Below are positions 11,399-22,713 of a DNA stretch of 46,684 nt, piece after piece. This stretch comes from Paulinella micropora (lineage: Eukaryota; Cercozoa; Imbricatea; Euglyphida): positions 495,711 to 542,394 of the forward strand of contig BJOX01000127.1 of the NCBI GenBank assembly GCA_009731375.1. Reading direction: 5' to 3'. Under the pieces are notes generated by a model that saw only the letters and a list, made by a program, of their open reading frames with translations, made no database searches and was not told where the DNA came from. The translations under genes and the position numbers were made by a program. Numbering within the stretch: position 1 is the stretch's first letter; every line of letters starts with the position of its first letter.

Positions 11399-11826
11399 AC
11401 GTCATAAGAGGATGGTTGGTACAGCTTAGATCGACCTGCATAAATGTTCATAATCATGATATAATATTACACGTCATAAGAGGATGGTTGGTACAGCTTG
11501 GATCTGCATAAATGTTCACAATCATGATAAGTAATATTACAAGTCATAAGAGGATGGTTGGTACAGCTTAGAGCGAGCTGCATAAATGTTCATAATCATG
11601 ATACGTAATATTACAGGTCATAAGAGGATGGTTGGTACAGCTTGGACCTGCATAAATGTTCACAATCATGATAAGTAATATTACAAGTCATAAGAGGATG
11701 GTTGGTACAGCTTAGAGCGAGCTGCATAAATGTTCATAATCATGATACGTAATATTACAAGTCATAAGAGGATGCTTGGTACAGCTTGGACCTGCATAAA
11801 TGTTCATAATCATGATAATAATATTA
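11399..11826. repeat. Alternating 70/74-bp satellite, six monomers
   Basis: GTCATAAGAGGATG starts at 11401, 11473, 11543, 11617, 11687 and 11761, giving spacings of 72, 70, 74, 70 and 74. Two monomer types alternate: one with AGAGCGAGCTGC and ATTCATAATC, the other with GACCTGC and GTTCACAATC. The real unit is therefore a ~144-bp dimer. Each monomer ends in a TAATATTAC-like junction. Confidence 0.92.
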
Positions 11827-11829
11827 TAG

Positions 11830-12088
11830 TGGTCAAGATAACAACCACGCAGAAGGCAATTATAATATTAATATTAATAACAATCAACACAGACGAGGAG
11901 AGAAACACGTCATAACAAGACGGTTCTCAGCTTTGACAATCACTCTGACAATGATAATAACAAAATTGATAATAATGATGATGAGAACAGTGCGTAGGTG
12001 AGTAGAGAAACATGTCATAAGAAGATAGTTGATAGAGCTTTGATCGACCTGCAGAAATATTGATTATTACAATAAAATAAAGATAAGA
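11830..12088. repeat. Degenerate copies of the satellite/dispersed family
   Basis: GAGAAACACGTCATAAC (near 11900) and GAGAAACATGTCATAAGAAG plus CGACCTGCAGAAATATT (near 12006-12060) are diverged monomers interleaved with GATAAT-rich sequence. Confidence 0.65.
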
Positions 12089-12091
12089 ATG

Positions 12092-12238
12092 ATACTACTA
12101 CTACTACTACTACTGCTACTAGTACTACTACTGCTGCTGCTGCTGCTACTACTACTACTGCTACTACTACTACTACTACTACTACTGCTACTACTACTAC
12201 TGCTACTACTACTACTACTACTTCTACTTCTACTACTT

Positions 12239-12291
<53 letters not shown>

Positions 12292-12300
12292 GCCACTACT

Positions 12301-12343
<43 letters not shown>

Positions 12344-12366
12344 ATAATAATAATAATAATAATAAT
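12092..12366. repeat. (CTA)n with CTG variants, then (AAT)n
   Basis: ACT/CTA triplets with TGC blocks, ending in a short AAT run. 12367-12505 beyond it is unassigned unique DNA. Confidence 0.95.
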
Positions 12367-12509
12367 ATTTCTGTATTCATACTTTCTCAGTCATCTGTCC
12401 AATATTTCATGCAAACATTAAGAACATGGTGAATTACCATCGGGCTGAAAAGATGAAATAAGTCCCAACCTACGACAAAAACAAACACAAACTGAGAACT
12501 ACTGTAGAA

Positions 12510-12517
12510 ATATTAAT

Positions 12518-12555
<38 letters not shown>

Positions 12556-12815
12556 AAACAACGGCGACGACGACGACGACAACAAAAACACCAACAGCAA
12601 CAACAATTAAAACAACAACAACAATAACAACAACAACAACAACAATAACAACAACAATAACAACAATAACAACAACAACAACAACAACAGCAATAACAGC
12701 AACAACATCAAATACAAATACAACAACAATCACAGCAACAACAACAACATCATCATCATCATCATCATCAACAACATCAACAACAACAACAACAACAAAT
12801 ACAACAACATTTACA

Positions 12816-12848
<33 letters not shown>

Positions 12849-12850
12849 CG
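12510..12850. repeat. (CAA)n tract
   Basis: CAA triplets with TAA, CGA, CAT and AAA interruptions. Confidence 0.95.
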
Positions 12851-12981
12851 ACAGACACGTACCCATGTCCGAGCTCATGTGTGACGACAGAGAGAAAACT
12901 GATGGTTTGACGAGGAGGCCTTCCTTCTATCGATAGACAGATATATAGATAGATAGGTAGGTAGGTAGGTAGGTAGATAGG

Positions 12982-13034
<53 letters not shown>

Positions 13035-13101
13035 GGATAGGTAGGTAGATGAATAGATAGGTAAATATATATATATATGTATATATATATATTATATATA
13101 T

Positions 13102-13133
<32 letters not shown>

Positions 13134-13157
13134 GTAGGTAGGTAGATGAATAGAAAC

Positions 13158-13196
<39 letters not shown>

Positions 13197-13337
13197 TGTG
13201 ACAAGCGGGATCGTTTGACGAGTGGGTTTGCCTTCTGTTCAGAAAAACACCAATCATGTACATCGACAGTCAACACAACAATGAAAACAACAAACAAGCA
13301 AAACAATGTCGACCATAACAACCTTGCAGCGACCAAC
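12851..13337. repeat. Unique flank, (GATA/GGTA)n, AT run, (GATA)n, unique flank
   Basis: The flanks at 12895-12925 and 13200-13235 share GTTTGACGAG and GCCTTC. (GATA)n with GGTA blocks fills about 12930-13195, split by an AT-rich stretch at about 13065-13100. 13200-13337 has no recognised gene. Confidence 0.8.
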
Positions 13338-13430
13338 NNNNNNNNNNCCCCCCCCCCCACCCCCCCCCCCCCCCCCCCCCAAACAAAACAAAACAAAAAA
13401 CAAAACCAAAAAAAAAAAAAAAAAAAAAAT
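13338..13430. other. 10-N gap, poly-C, A-rich run
   Basis: N at 13338-13347, a C run to about 13380, then AAACA and poly-A to about 13429. A low-complexity assembly junction. Confidence 0.95.
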
Positions 13431-13555
13431 TGAGCATGGTACTGTTATGTAATGTATGTTATGTATGTACGTATGTTATGTATATTATGTATGTTATGTA
13501 TGGTATGCTACCGAGTCCGTACCACCATTCCGTTGACCCACACTCACCCCTCCCC
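13431..13555. repeat. Degenerate (GTTATGTAT)n and unique spacer
   Basis: TATGTATG and TTATGTAT units fill 13445-13505. The rest is unique and unassigned. Confidence 0.7.
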
Positions 13556-15005
<1,450 letters not shown>

Positions 15006-15171
15006 ATGAAAAGACCAGACGAGAATTGAAGTCTGCCAACAAGTGAGTCTTGGCGAAATAGCCTACGTGTAATAATAATATAATATGATATTTAACAACA
15101 AGAACAACAACAACAATAACAACAAAACAAAACAAAACAAAAAAAAAAAAAAACAAAAAAANNNNNNNNNN

Positions 15172-15231
<60 letters not shown>

Positions 15232-15244
15232 AAGAAGAAAAAAA
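15006..15244. other. Unique spacer, (AAC)n, poly-A with 10-N gap
   Basis: 15006-15090 is unassigned. It is followed by an AAC/AAAAC run, N at 15162-15171, and poly-A to about 15228. Confidence 0.85.
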
Positions 15245-15685
15245 GTACAATAGAATAGAATAGAATAGAATAGAATAGCATAGAATAGAATAGAATAGCA
15301 TAGAATAGAGTAGAATAGAGTAGAATAGAATAGAATAGAATAGAATACAATACAATACAATACAATACAAACAAAACAAAGGCAAAACAGAACAAAACAA
15401 AATACAATACAATACAAATACAATACAATACAAGACAATACAATACAATACAATACAAAACAAAACAAAACAATACAAAACAAAACAATACAATACAATA
15501 CAATACAATACAAAACAATACAATACAATACATACAATACAATACAATACAATGCAATACCTGCAATAAAATGCAATACAATACAATACAATACAATACA
15601 ATACATTACAATACCATGCAATACCATGCAATACAATACAATACAATACAATACAATAGAATACAATACAATACAATACAATACT
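15245..15685. repeat. (AATAG)n passing into (AATAC)n pentamer
   Basis: The AATAG pentamer shifts to AATAC near 15346, with AAAAC variants. It abuts element R copy 1. Confidence 0.96.
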
Positions 15686-15689
15686 AGTA

Positions 15690-15830
15690 TATCATGCGGC
15701 TACCCACCAATTTCACGTGTTTTGTGGGCCGAGCCGGGCCGGCGAGCCCGCAAAACACGTCAACTTTGGCGCGCCGCATGTGTAGTTTTATCGGTAACCT
15801 GACCACATTTTGTGGGTGACCGATAAAATA
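15690..15830. repeat. Element R, copy 1 (double hairpin)
   Basis: Two hairpins lie in tandem. Hairpin 1 pairs ATGCGGC...GTGTTTTGTGGGC with GCCCGCAAAACAC...GCCGCAT (about 15694-15779). Hairpin 2 pairs TTTTATCGGT (15786-15795) with ACCGATAAAA (15819-15828), with an inner CCACA/TGTGG. Copies lie at 20431-20570 and 31003-31146 in unrelated flanks. This is consistent with a small structured mobile element or an RNA-coding repeat. No protein is encoded. Confidence 0.85.
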
Positions 15831-15908
15831 CAATACTGTCCTGTATGTATGTAAGTGGCTGACCAATATGTCTCTGTGCAGCCAATGCTGCCGGAACCCA
15901 AACCTATC

Positions 15909-15940
<32 letters not shown>

Positions 15941-16355
15941 CATATATATAATAAATACATATATACATATATATATATAGAAATATATATATATATACAT
16001 ATATATATGTATGTATGTATATATATATAAATATACATATATATATATGTATATATATTTGTATATGTATATGTATATGTATATGTATGTATATGTATGT
16101 GTATATGTATATGTATATGTATATTATATACAATATATATGTATATGTATATGAAAATATATGTATATGTACATGTATATATGAAAATATATGTATATGT
16201 ACATGTGTATGAATGACTACAACGACTCTACAGTCAGCCCAGCCTCGTGTCCATTGTTTTTCTCAATGAGTGTTGAGCATTTTTCTCACATGTCTACTAA
16301 CCTATGTCACATTTCTTGTCAATCACTTTCCAATATCTGTTTGTCACTTTTTACT
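15831..16355. repeat. Unique flank, (TA)/(TATATG)n, unique flank
   Basis: 15831-15904 and 16211-16355 are unique and unassigned. AT-rich TATATG/TATACA repeats fill about 15905-16205. Confidence 0.85.
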
Positions 16356-16582
<227 letters not shown>

Positions 16583-16659
16583 TAGTAGTAGTTTAATAGG
16601 AAAGCAGTTCATTTTACAGAAAATATATCCCTATAGAGTTGTCCTACACAATTCACCCG

Positions 16660-17190
16660 GAATTTCGGGCCACTGGTGCCACTTTCCCGGGGAGGGGGGG
16701 GGGGTTTTCGCGNNNNNNNNNNNNNNNNNNNNNNNNNNNNNNNNNNNNNNNNNNNNNNNNNNNNNNNNNNNNNNNNNNNNNNNNNNNNNNNNNNNNNNNN
16801 NNNNNNNNNNNNNNNNNNNNNNNNNNNNNNNNNNNNNNNNNNNNNNNNNNNNNNNNNNNNNNNNNNNNNNNNNNNNNNNNNNNNNNNNNNNNNNNNNNNN
16901 NNNNNNNNNNNNNNNNNNNNNNNNNNNNNNNNNNNNNNNNNNNNNNNNNNNNNNNNNNNNNNNNNNNNNNNNNNNNNNNNNNNNNNNNNNNNNNNNNNNN
17001 NNNNNNNNNNNNNNNNNNNNNNNNNNNNNNNNNNNNNNNNNNNNNNNNNNNNNNNNNNNNNNNNNNNNNNNNNNNNNNNNNNNNNNNNNNNNNNNNNNNN
17101 NNNNNNNNNNNNNNNNNNNNNNNNNNNNNNNNNNNNNNNNNNNNNNNNNNNCCCCCCCCCCCCCCCCCCCCCCTTTCCCCCCCCCCCGGG

Positions 17191-17244
<54 letters not shown>
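16660..17244. other. Minisatellite edge, poly-G, gap (N 16713-17151), poly-C, poly-A
   Basis: CTGGTGCCACTTT at 16673 matches the minisatellite on the far side of the gap (17375-17575). The gap may therefore hold more units. Homopolymers border both gap edges. Confidence 0.85.
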
Positions 17245-17245
<1 letters not shown>

Positions 17246-17374
17246 ATACATGGGGAATCCCAAGTACGAGCGTAGCAATTTTACACCTCACATATTGATC
17301 GAATCAGGTGATTTACATCTCAAACATCTTAATCGATTGAGAGGCGCTCTACACCACCCAAGTATTCTGGGTTT

Positions 17375-17575
17375 CTGGTGCCACTTTCTGGGCTTTGCTT
17401 CCTGAACAGCCTGGCCGGTGGTGCCACTTTACACCCGAAACCCGGCTGCTGGTGCCACTTTCTGGCTTTTCTTCCTGAAAAGCCTGGCCTTTGGTGACCA
17501 TTTTTTGCACCCGCTTCCTGAAAAGCCTTGCCTGTGGTGGCACTTTTGCCACCCGAAGCCCGGAAAAGAGCCTCA
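17375..17575. repeat. Degenerate minisatellite around TGGTGCCACTTT / TTCCTGAAAAGCCTGGCC
   Basis: The motifs GGTGCCACTTT and CTTCCTGAA(A/C)AGCCTGGCC recur about four times with irregular spacing. An open frame on the minus strand follows from this and has no recognised domain. 17245-17374 is unassigned unique DNA. Confidence 0.75.
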
Positions 17576-17611
17576 ATGAGAAAGATGAGTAAAAGTACAT
17601 ACATACATACA

Positions 17612-17642
<31 letters not shown>

Positions 17643-18183
17643 TCTGGGTGGTGTAGAAAGAGCCTGAGTGAGAAAGATGAGTACAAGTACATACATACAT
17701 ACATACATACATACATACATACATACATAATACATACATACATACATACATGCATACATACATACACACATACATACATACATACATACATACATACATG
17801 CATACATACATACATACATACATACATACCCGCATACATACATACATACATACATACATACATACATACAGTCATACAGTCCGGGGGTGCTTTTGGCATT
17901 TGAATGTAAATTAATATATACATACATACATACATACATACATACATACATACATACATACGCATACATACATACGCATACATACATACGCATACATACA
18001 TACATAGATACATAGATAGATACATACATAGTTACACATACATAGATAGATAGATACAAACATACATAGATAGATCCACCCATCCATCCATACATCCATC
18101 CATCCATCCATCCATCCATCCATCCATCCATCCATCCATACATCCATACATACATAAATACGTACCATACGTCCATAGAGCCA
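17570..18183. repeat. (ACAT)n and (CATC)n with duplicated flanks
   Basis: GAGCCT(C/G)A(A/G)TGAGAAAGATGAGTA precedes two separate ACAT runs (near 17570 and 17660), another block-plus-microsatellite duplication. ACAT continues to about 18010 with an island at 17871-17915; CATC fills 18075-18140. Confidence 0.9.
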
Positions 18184-18304
18184 TGACAAGTGCACAGTGC
18201 TAGGTGCGGCTGCCCCCAGTACCTACCGTAGATAGATAGATAGATCGATAGACAGGTAGGTATATAGATAGATAGATAGGTAGATAGGTAGGTAGGTAGG
18301 TAGG

Positions 18305-18352
<48 letters not shown>

Positions 18353-18430
18353 GACAGATAGATAGACAAGTGCACAGTGCTAGGTGCAGCTGCGCCCAGT
18401 ACCTACCGTAGATAGATAGATAGATCGATA
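18184..18430. repeat. ~47-bp direct repeat with (GATA)n
   Basis: GACAAGTGCACAGTGCTAGG continuing to CAGTACCTACCGTAGATAG occurs at 18184-18230 and 18364-18410, each followed by GATA repeats starting with the same GATC variant. Confidence 0.88.
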
Positions 18431-18466
18431 GATAGACAGGTAGATATGTAGATAGATAGATAGATG

Positions 18467-18498
<32 letters not shown>

Positions 18499-18544
18499 TA
18501 TAGATAGGTATATAGATAGATAGAGCCATGACATGCGCCACGAG

Positions 18545-18578
<34 letters not shown>

Positions 18579-18633
18579 GTAGGTAGGTAGGTAGGTAGGT
18601 AGGTAGGTAGGTAGGTAGGTAGGTAGATAGATG

Positions 18634-18667
<34 letters not shown>

Positions 18668-18764
18668 GAGATAGATAGAGAGATAGATAGATAGAGAGAT
18701 AGAGAGATAGATAGATAGATAGATATAGATAGATAGATATGGATAGATAGATAGATAGATAGAC

Positions 18765-18799
<35 letters not shown>

Positions 18800-18855
18800 A
18801 AGAAAGATAGAAAGATAGAAAGTAGAAAGATAGAAAGATAGAAAGATAGAAAGAT

Positions 18856-18890
<35 letters not shown>

Positions 18891-18993
18891 TAGATATAGA
18901 TATAGATATAGATATAGATAGATAGATAGATATATATATAGATAGATAAATAGATAAATAGATAGATATATATATAGATAGATAAATAGATAA

Positions 18994-19024
<31 letters not shown>

Positions 19025-19116
19025 GATATATAGATAGATAGATGATTGATAGATAGATAGATAGTAGATAGATAGATATAGATAGATAGATAGATAGATA
19101 GATGGATAGATAGATG

Positions 19117-19151
<35 letters not shown>

Positions 19152-19173
19152 GGATAGATGGATGGATGGATAA

Positions 19174-19209
<36 letters not shown>

Positions 19210-19274
19210 GTGGATAGATAGGTAGGTAGGTAGGTAGATAGATAGATAGATGGAGATAGCTAGCTAGATAGATA
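18221..19274. repeat. (GATA)n domain with GGTA, GAGA and GAAA blocks
   Basis: GATA tetranucleotides with GGTA (18575-18625), GAAA (18797-18853) and TATA interruptions. A short unique island (GCCATGACATGCGCCACGAG) lies near 18523-18542. Confidence 0.96.
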
Positions 19275-19874
19275 GATGAGATATCGACTAATGTCAGACA
19301 TTAGTCGATATCTCATCAGTTGATCTCATCACTTACTCCACGGAGTGAACCAAGGCCACTTGAGGTGTCACTGACCCTCCCTTGGGCTTCGATTTTTGAA
19401 ATGGGTGCCATCTGTCGACAGACAGAGAATTAGGGGATGGTGTGGGTGTGCTGGGCCCGTGGTGGGGTGCCTTATGTGTGCCTAGCCATACGCCTATAAG
19501 TCACATGCCGAAATAGCGACGGGAAGCACAATCCTGTTCCCTCAGGGTGCCCATTCTCGCTTGTTGAGCCCGGAATAAAACCCACAGTGCTCTGTCGGTT
19601 TATACTAGACTGTCGACAGTCTCGAAACTCCATCTGCTTACTGGGTCCTCTGTAATGGAGGTGGGAGCTCGTTCTGCAAGGGGCGCTTATGGAACCAGCC
19701 CTGGCCCCGCCTGGTACTAGGGAGCTTTTGTATCGCCTGTATCAGTCCCTTCCGTGCAAACATCACGGCTTAGCTGGGCATCGGGTTAATACTTTACCCA
19801 CAGACTTCCTTGGTTGACGAAATCAGAAGCTCCTTTTTTCTGTCAGAAAAAAGGAGTTTCTGATTTCTTCAACC

Positions 19875-19878
<4 letters not shown>
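19275..19878. repeat. Element D, copy 1, with palindromic junctions at both ends
   Basis: The left end is a perfect palindrome (19275-19317: 21-bp arms of GATGAGATATCGACTAATGTC around one base). The right end is a second palindrome (19810-19876: 33-bp arms with two mismatches around one T). The interior right half (about 19595-19842) matches 34855-35096 closely, including CTCGAAACTCCATCTGCTTA and CATCGGGTTAATACTTTACC. The left half (19318-19594) has no other copy here. No ORF or RNA is recognised. Confidence 0.85.
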
Positions 19879-19972
<94 letters not shown>

Positions 19973-20060
19973 GATAGATAGATAGACGGATAGATGGATA
20001 GATAGATAGATAGGTAGGTAGGTAGGCAGGTAGGTAGGTGGGTAGGTAGGTAGGTAGATA
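19879..20060. repeat. (GATA)n with GGTA
   Basis: Tetranucleotide run between element D and the 105-bp palindrome. Confidence 0.97.
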
Positions 20061-20285
20061 GATGAGATGTCGCAAAGGAATGTAGTCCTTGCAAAGGAAC
20101 GCAGTTTCACATCAAACAATAATTTGTGTACTGTGCATGTGTCCGGGATGGGAATCACGGGTAGACACAGGTAGACACAGTCTACCCGTGATTCCCATCC
20201 CGGACACATGCACAGTACACAAATTATTGTTTGATGTGAAACTGCGTTCCTTTGCAAGGACTACATTCCTTTGCGACATCTCATC
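20061..20285. repeat. Perfect 105-bp inverted repeat (palindrome)
   Basis: The left arm 20061-20165 and right arm 20181-20285 are exact reverse complements by eye. A 15-bp loop separates them (20166-20180), made of two short GTAGACACAG-type repeats. The arms begin and end with GATGAGATGTCGCAAAGGAA and its complement. A solitary identical arm lies at 5803-5907. Open frames here are symmetric translations of the arms. Confidence 0.95.
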
Positions 20286-20286
20286 T

Positions 20287-20320
<34 letters not shown>

Positions 20321-20430
20321 TAGATAGATAGATTAGATAGATAGATTAGATAGATAGTCTCAGCTGTATCCAGGACCTACCTCACGACCACAACGTGTAC
20401 ATCATACGTCAACAACTATATAAGAACAGT
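20286..20430. repeat. (GATA)n and unique spacer
   Basis: GATA/GATTA repeats to about 20358, then 70 bases of unassigned unique sequence. Confidence 0.85.
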
Positions 20431-20570
20431 ATATTTGCGACTAGCCACAAAGTTCACGTATTTTGCGGGCGAGCCGGAGCCGGGCCGGCGAGCCCGCAAA
20501 ACGCGTCAAATTTGGCGCGCCGCATATGTAGTTTTATCGGTAACCTGACCACATTTTGTGGTGACCAAAG
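20431..20570. repeat. Element R, copy 2
   Basis: Keeps the core stem GTATTTTGCGGGC...GCCCGCAAAACGC and the GGCGCGCCGCATATGTAG and TTTTATCGGTAACCTGACC blocks. The left end is diverged and the second hairpin has lost its 3' strand (it ends GTGGTGACC then AAAG). Confidence 0.85.
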
Positions 20571-20575
20571 AAAAA

Positions 20576-20648
20576 AAAAAAAAACATCTATCTATCTTCA
20601 CACATTCATACCGTCTTGCTAAGTCTTGGTTAGCGTGGGAGTACACGG

Positions 20649-20713
<65 letters not shown>

Positions 20714-20737
20714 CCTCTATATATATATATATATCTG

Positions 20738-20796
<59 letters not shown>

Positions 20797-20800
20797 GTCT
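20576..20800. repeat. Spacer, (CT)n, (TA)n, (ATCT)n
   Basis: 20595-20652 is unassigned. It is followed by a CT run (to about 20710), a short TA run and ATCT repeats. Confidence 0.9.
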
Positions 20801-20837
20801 ACACATACGCGGTCATACCATCTTACTGACTCCTTCG

Positions 20838-20906
20838 TTGGCTTGGCAAAACATAGACGAGAACTGCGCTGCGATCACGATGGGCTAAAAGGCAAGATAG
20901 ACAGAC

Positions 20907-20952
<46 letters not shown>

Positions 20953-21030
20953 GTTGGTATGACAAAACATGGACGAGAATTGCGCCGCGATCACGATGGG
21001 CTAACATGCAAGATAGATAGACAGACAGAC

Positions 21031-21071
<41 letters not shown>

Positions 21072-21172
21072 TATAGATAGATAGATAGATAGGTTGGTAT
21101 GACAAAACATAGACGAGAATTGCGCCGCGATCACGATGGGCTAACAAAGAAGATAGACAGACAGACAGATAA

Positions 21173-21204
<32 letters not shown>

Positions 21205-21262
21205 GTTGGTATGGCAAAACATAGACGAGAATTGCGCCGCGATCACGATGGGCTAACATGCA
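20838..21262. repeat. Four copies of a ~60-bp block separated by (GATA/GACA)n
   Basis: A block running from TTGGTATGACAAAACATAGA through GCGATCACGATGGGCTAAC occurs near 20838-20894, 20953-21010, 21091-21150 and 21206-21262. Each copy is followed by AGATAGACAGACAGA-type repeats. The last three are nearly identical; the first is more diverged. Confidence 0.92.
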
Positions 21263-21274
21263 AGATAGATAGAC

Positions 21275-21318
<44 letters not shown>

Positions 21319-21660
21319 GGATAGATAAATAGGTAGATAAATAGATAGATAGATAGATAGAAATTTTGCACACATACATAGGTAGGCAGGTAGGTAGGTA
21401 GGTAGGTAGGTAGGCAGGTAGGTAGGTAGGTAGGTAGGAAGGTAGGTAGGTAGGTAGGTAGATAGGTAGGGACGTAGGTAGGTAGGTAGGCAGGCAAGTA
21501 GGTAGGTAGGTAGGCAGGTGGTAGGTAGGCAGGTAGGCAGGTAGGCAGGCAGGTAGGTAGGTAGGTAGGTAGGTAGGTAGGCAGGGAGGTAGGTAGGTAG
21601 GTAGGTAGGTAGGCAGGTAGGTAGGTAGGTAGGTAGGTAGGTAGGTAGGTAGGTAGGTAG
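21262..21660. repeat. (GATA)n then (GGTA)n
   Basis: GATA to about 21360, a short island (AAATTTTGCACACATACATA), then about 280 bp of TAGG with CAGG variants. Confidence 0.96.
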
Positions 21661-21717
21661 GTTAAGGAAACAGCACGGACATCAAGGCAGTCGTTGATAT
21701 CATTTTGCCAGAGAGAA

Positions 21718-21750
<33 letters not shown>

Positions 21751-21818
21751 AAGAAAGAGAGAAAGAGAGAAAGAGAGAAAGAGGAAGATATATATATATA
21801 TTATATATATATACATAC

Positions 21819-21883
<65 letters not shown>

Positions 21884-22025
21884 TAGAGAGAGACAGAGGG
21901 TAGCGTGTGTCAAAGGTGGTGTTAACATCTCTCCAGGCCGTTTCGTGACGCAGGTCGCGCGGATGGACCATTCATGAATGTTTTTGTATGTATGCATGTA
22001 TGTATGCATGTCTGTGCGTATGTAG
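21661..22025. repeat. Unique spacer, (GA)n, (TA)n, (GA)n, unique spacer
   Basis: GA/GAAA repeats (about 21708-21788), TA (to 21864) and GA again (to 21900). 21901-22025 is unique apart from a short GTAT run. Confidence 0.9.
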
Positions 22026-22106
22026 GTATGGAATGACCTGTCTCAAACAGATGCGTTCCCCAAACATCTGAAACGCTCGTCTGTAGACATTGCGTCTAAA
22101 AAATAA
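22026..22106 (+). pseudogene. LINE RT C-terminal relic, second lineage
   Basis: The plus-strand frame GTA TGG AAT GAC CTG... reads VWNDLS near its start and ends LKRSSVDIASKK before TAA, followed at once by (AAAT)n. W-N-D-L then a K-H-L-K-R stretch is the usual end of many non-LTR reverse transcriptases (R-x-W-N-x-L-P ... F-K-x-x-L). The ending LKR-(S/T)-S-(V/L)-D-I-A-S-(K/E) recurs at 29096-29128 with synonymous and conservative changes, which supports real coding ancestry. It is unrelated in sequence to the end of the large LINE at 23-27 kb. Confidence 0.5.
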
Positions 22107-22183
22107 ATAAATAAATAAATACATAAATACATAAATAAATAAATAAATAAATAAATGAATAAATGAATAAATGAATAAATGAA

Positions 22184-22222
<39 letters not shown>

Positions 22223-22304
22223 ATGAATAAATAAATGAATAAATGAATAAAACGAATAAATAAATAAATAAATAAATAAATAAATGAATAAATGAATAAA
22301 TGAA

Positions 22305-22335
<31 letters not shown>

Positions 22336-22374
22336 GTAAGTAAGTAAGTAAGTAAGTAAGTTAGTTAGTTAGTT

Positions 22375-22449
<75 letters not shown>

Positions 22450-22453
22450 CAAG

Positions 22454-22525
<72 letters not shown>

Positions 22526-22641
22526 ATAAATAATATAAATAAAAAATAAATGAATAAATAAACAAATAAATAAGGAAATAAATAAACAAATAAGTAAATA
22601 AATAAAATAAATAACATAAATAAATAAATAAATAAATAACA

Positions 22642-22697
<56 letters not shown>

Positions 22698-22713
22698 AAT
22701 ATTAATAAGAGGC
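22099..22713. repeat. (AAAT)n with AATG and AAGT sub-blocks
   Basis: More than 600 bp of AAAT-type tetranucleotides, with AATG variants and an AAGT block (22335-22449). It sits between the tails of two retroelements of opposite orientation. Confidence 0.97.

Noticed and set aside
19590-19800. Element D body as an snRNA or rRNA fragment
   Set aside because: Its conserved ~200 bp looked RNA-like, but I found no U1-U6, 5S or rRNA signature words.
20838-21262. CRISPR-like array
   Set aside because: The repeated ~60-bp blocks are separated by the same (GATA)n/(GACA)n, not by unique spacers, and the context is eukaryotic.
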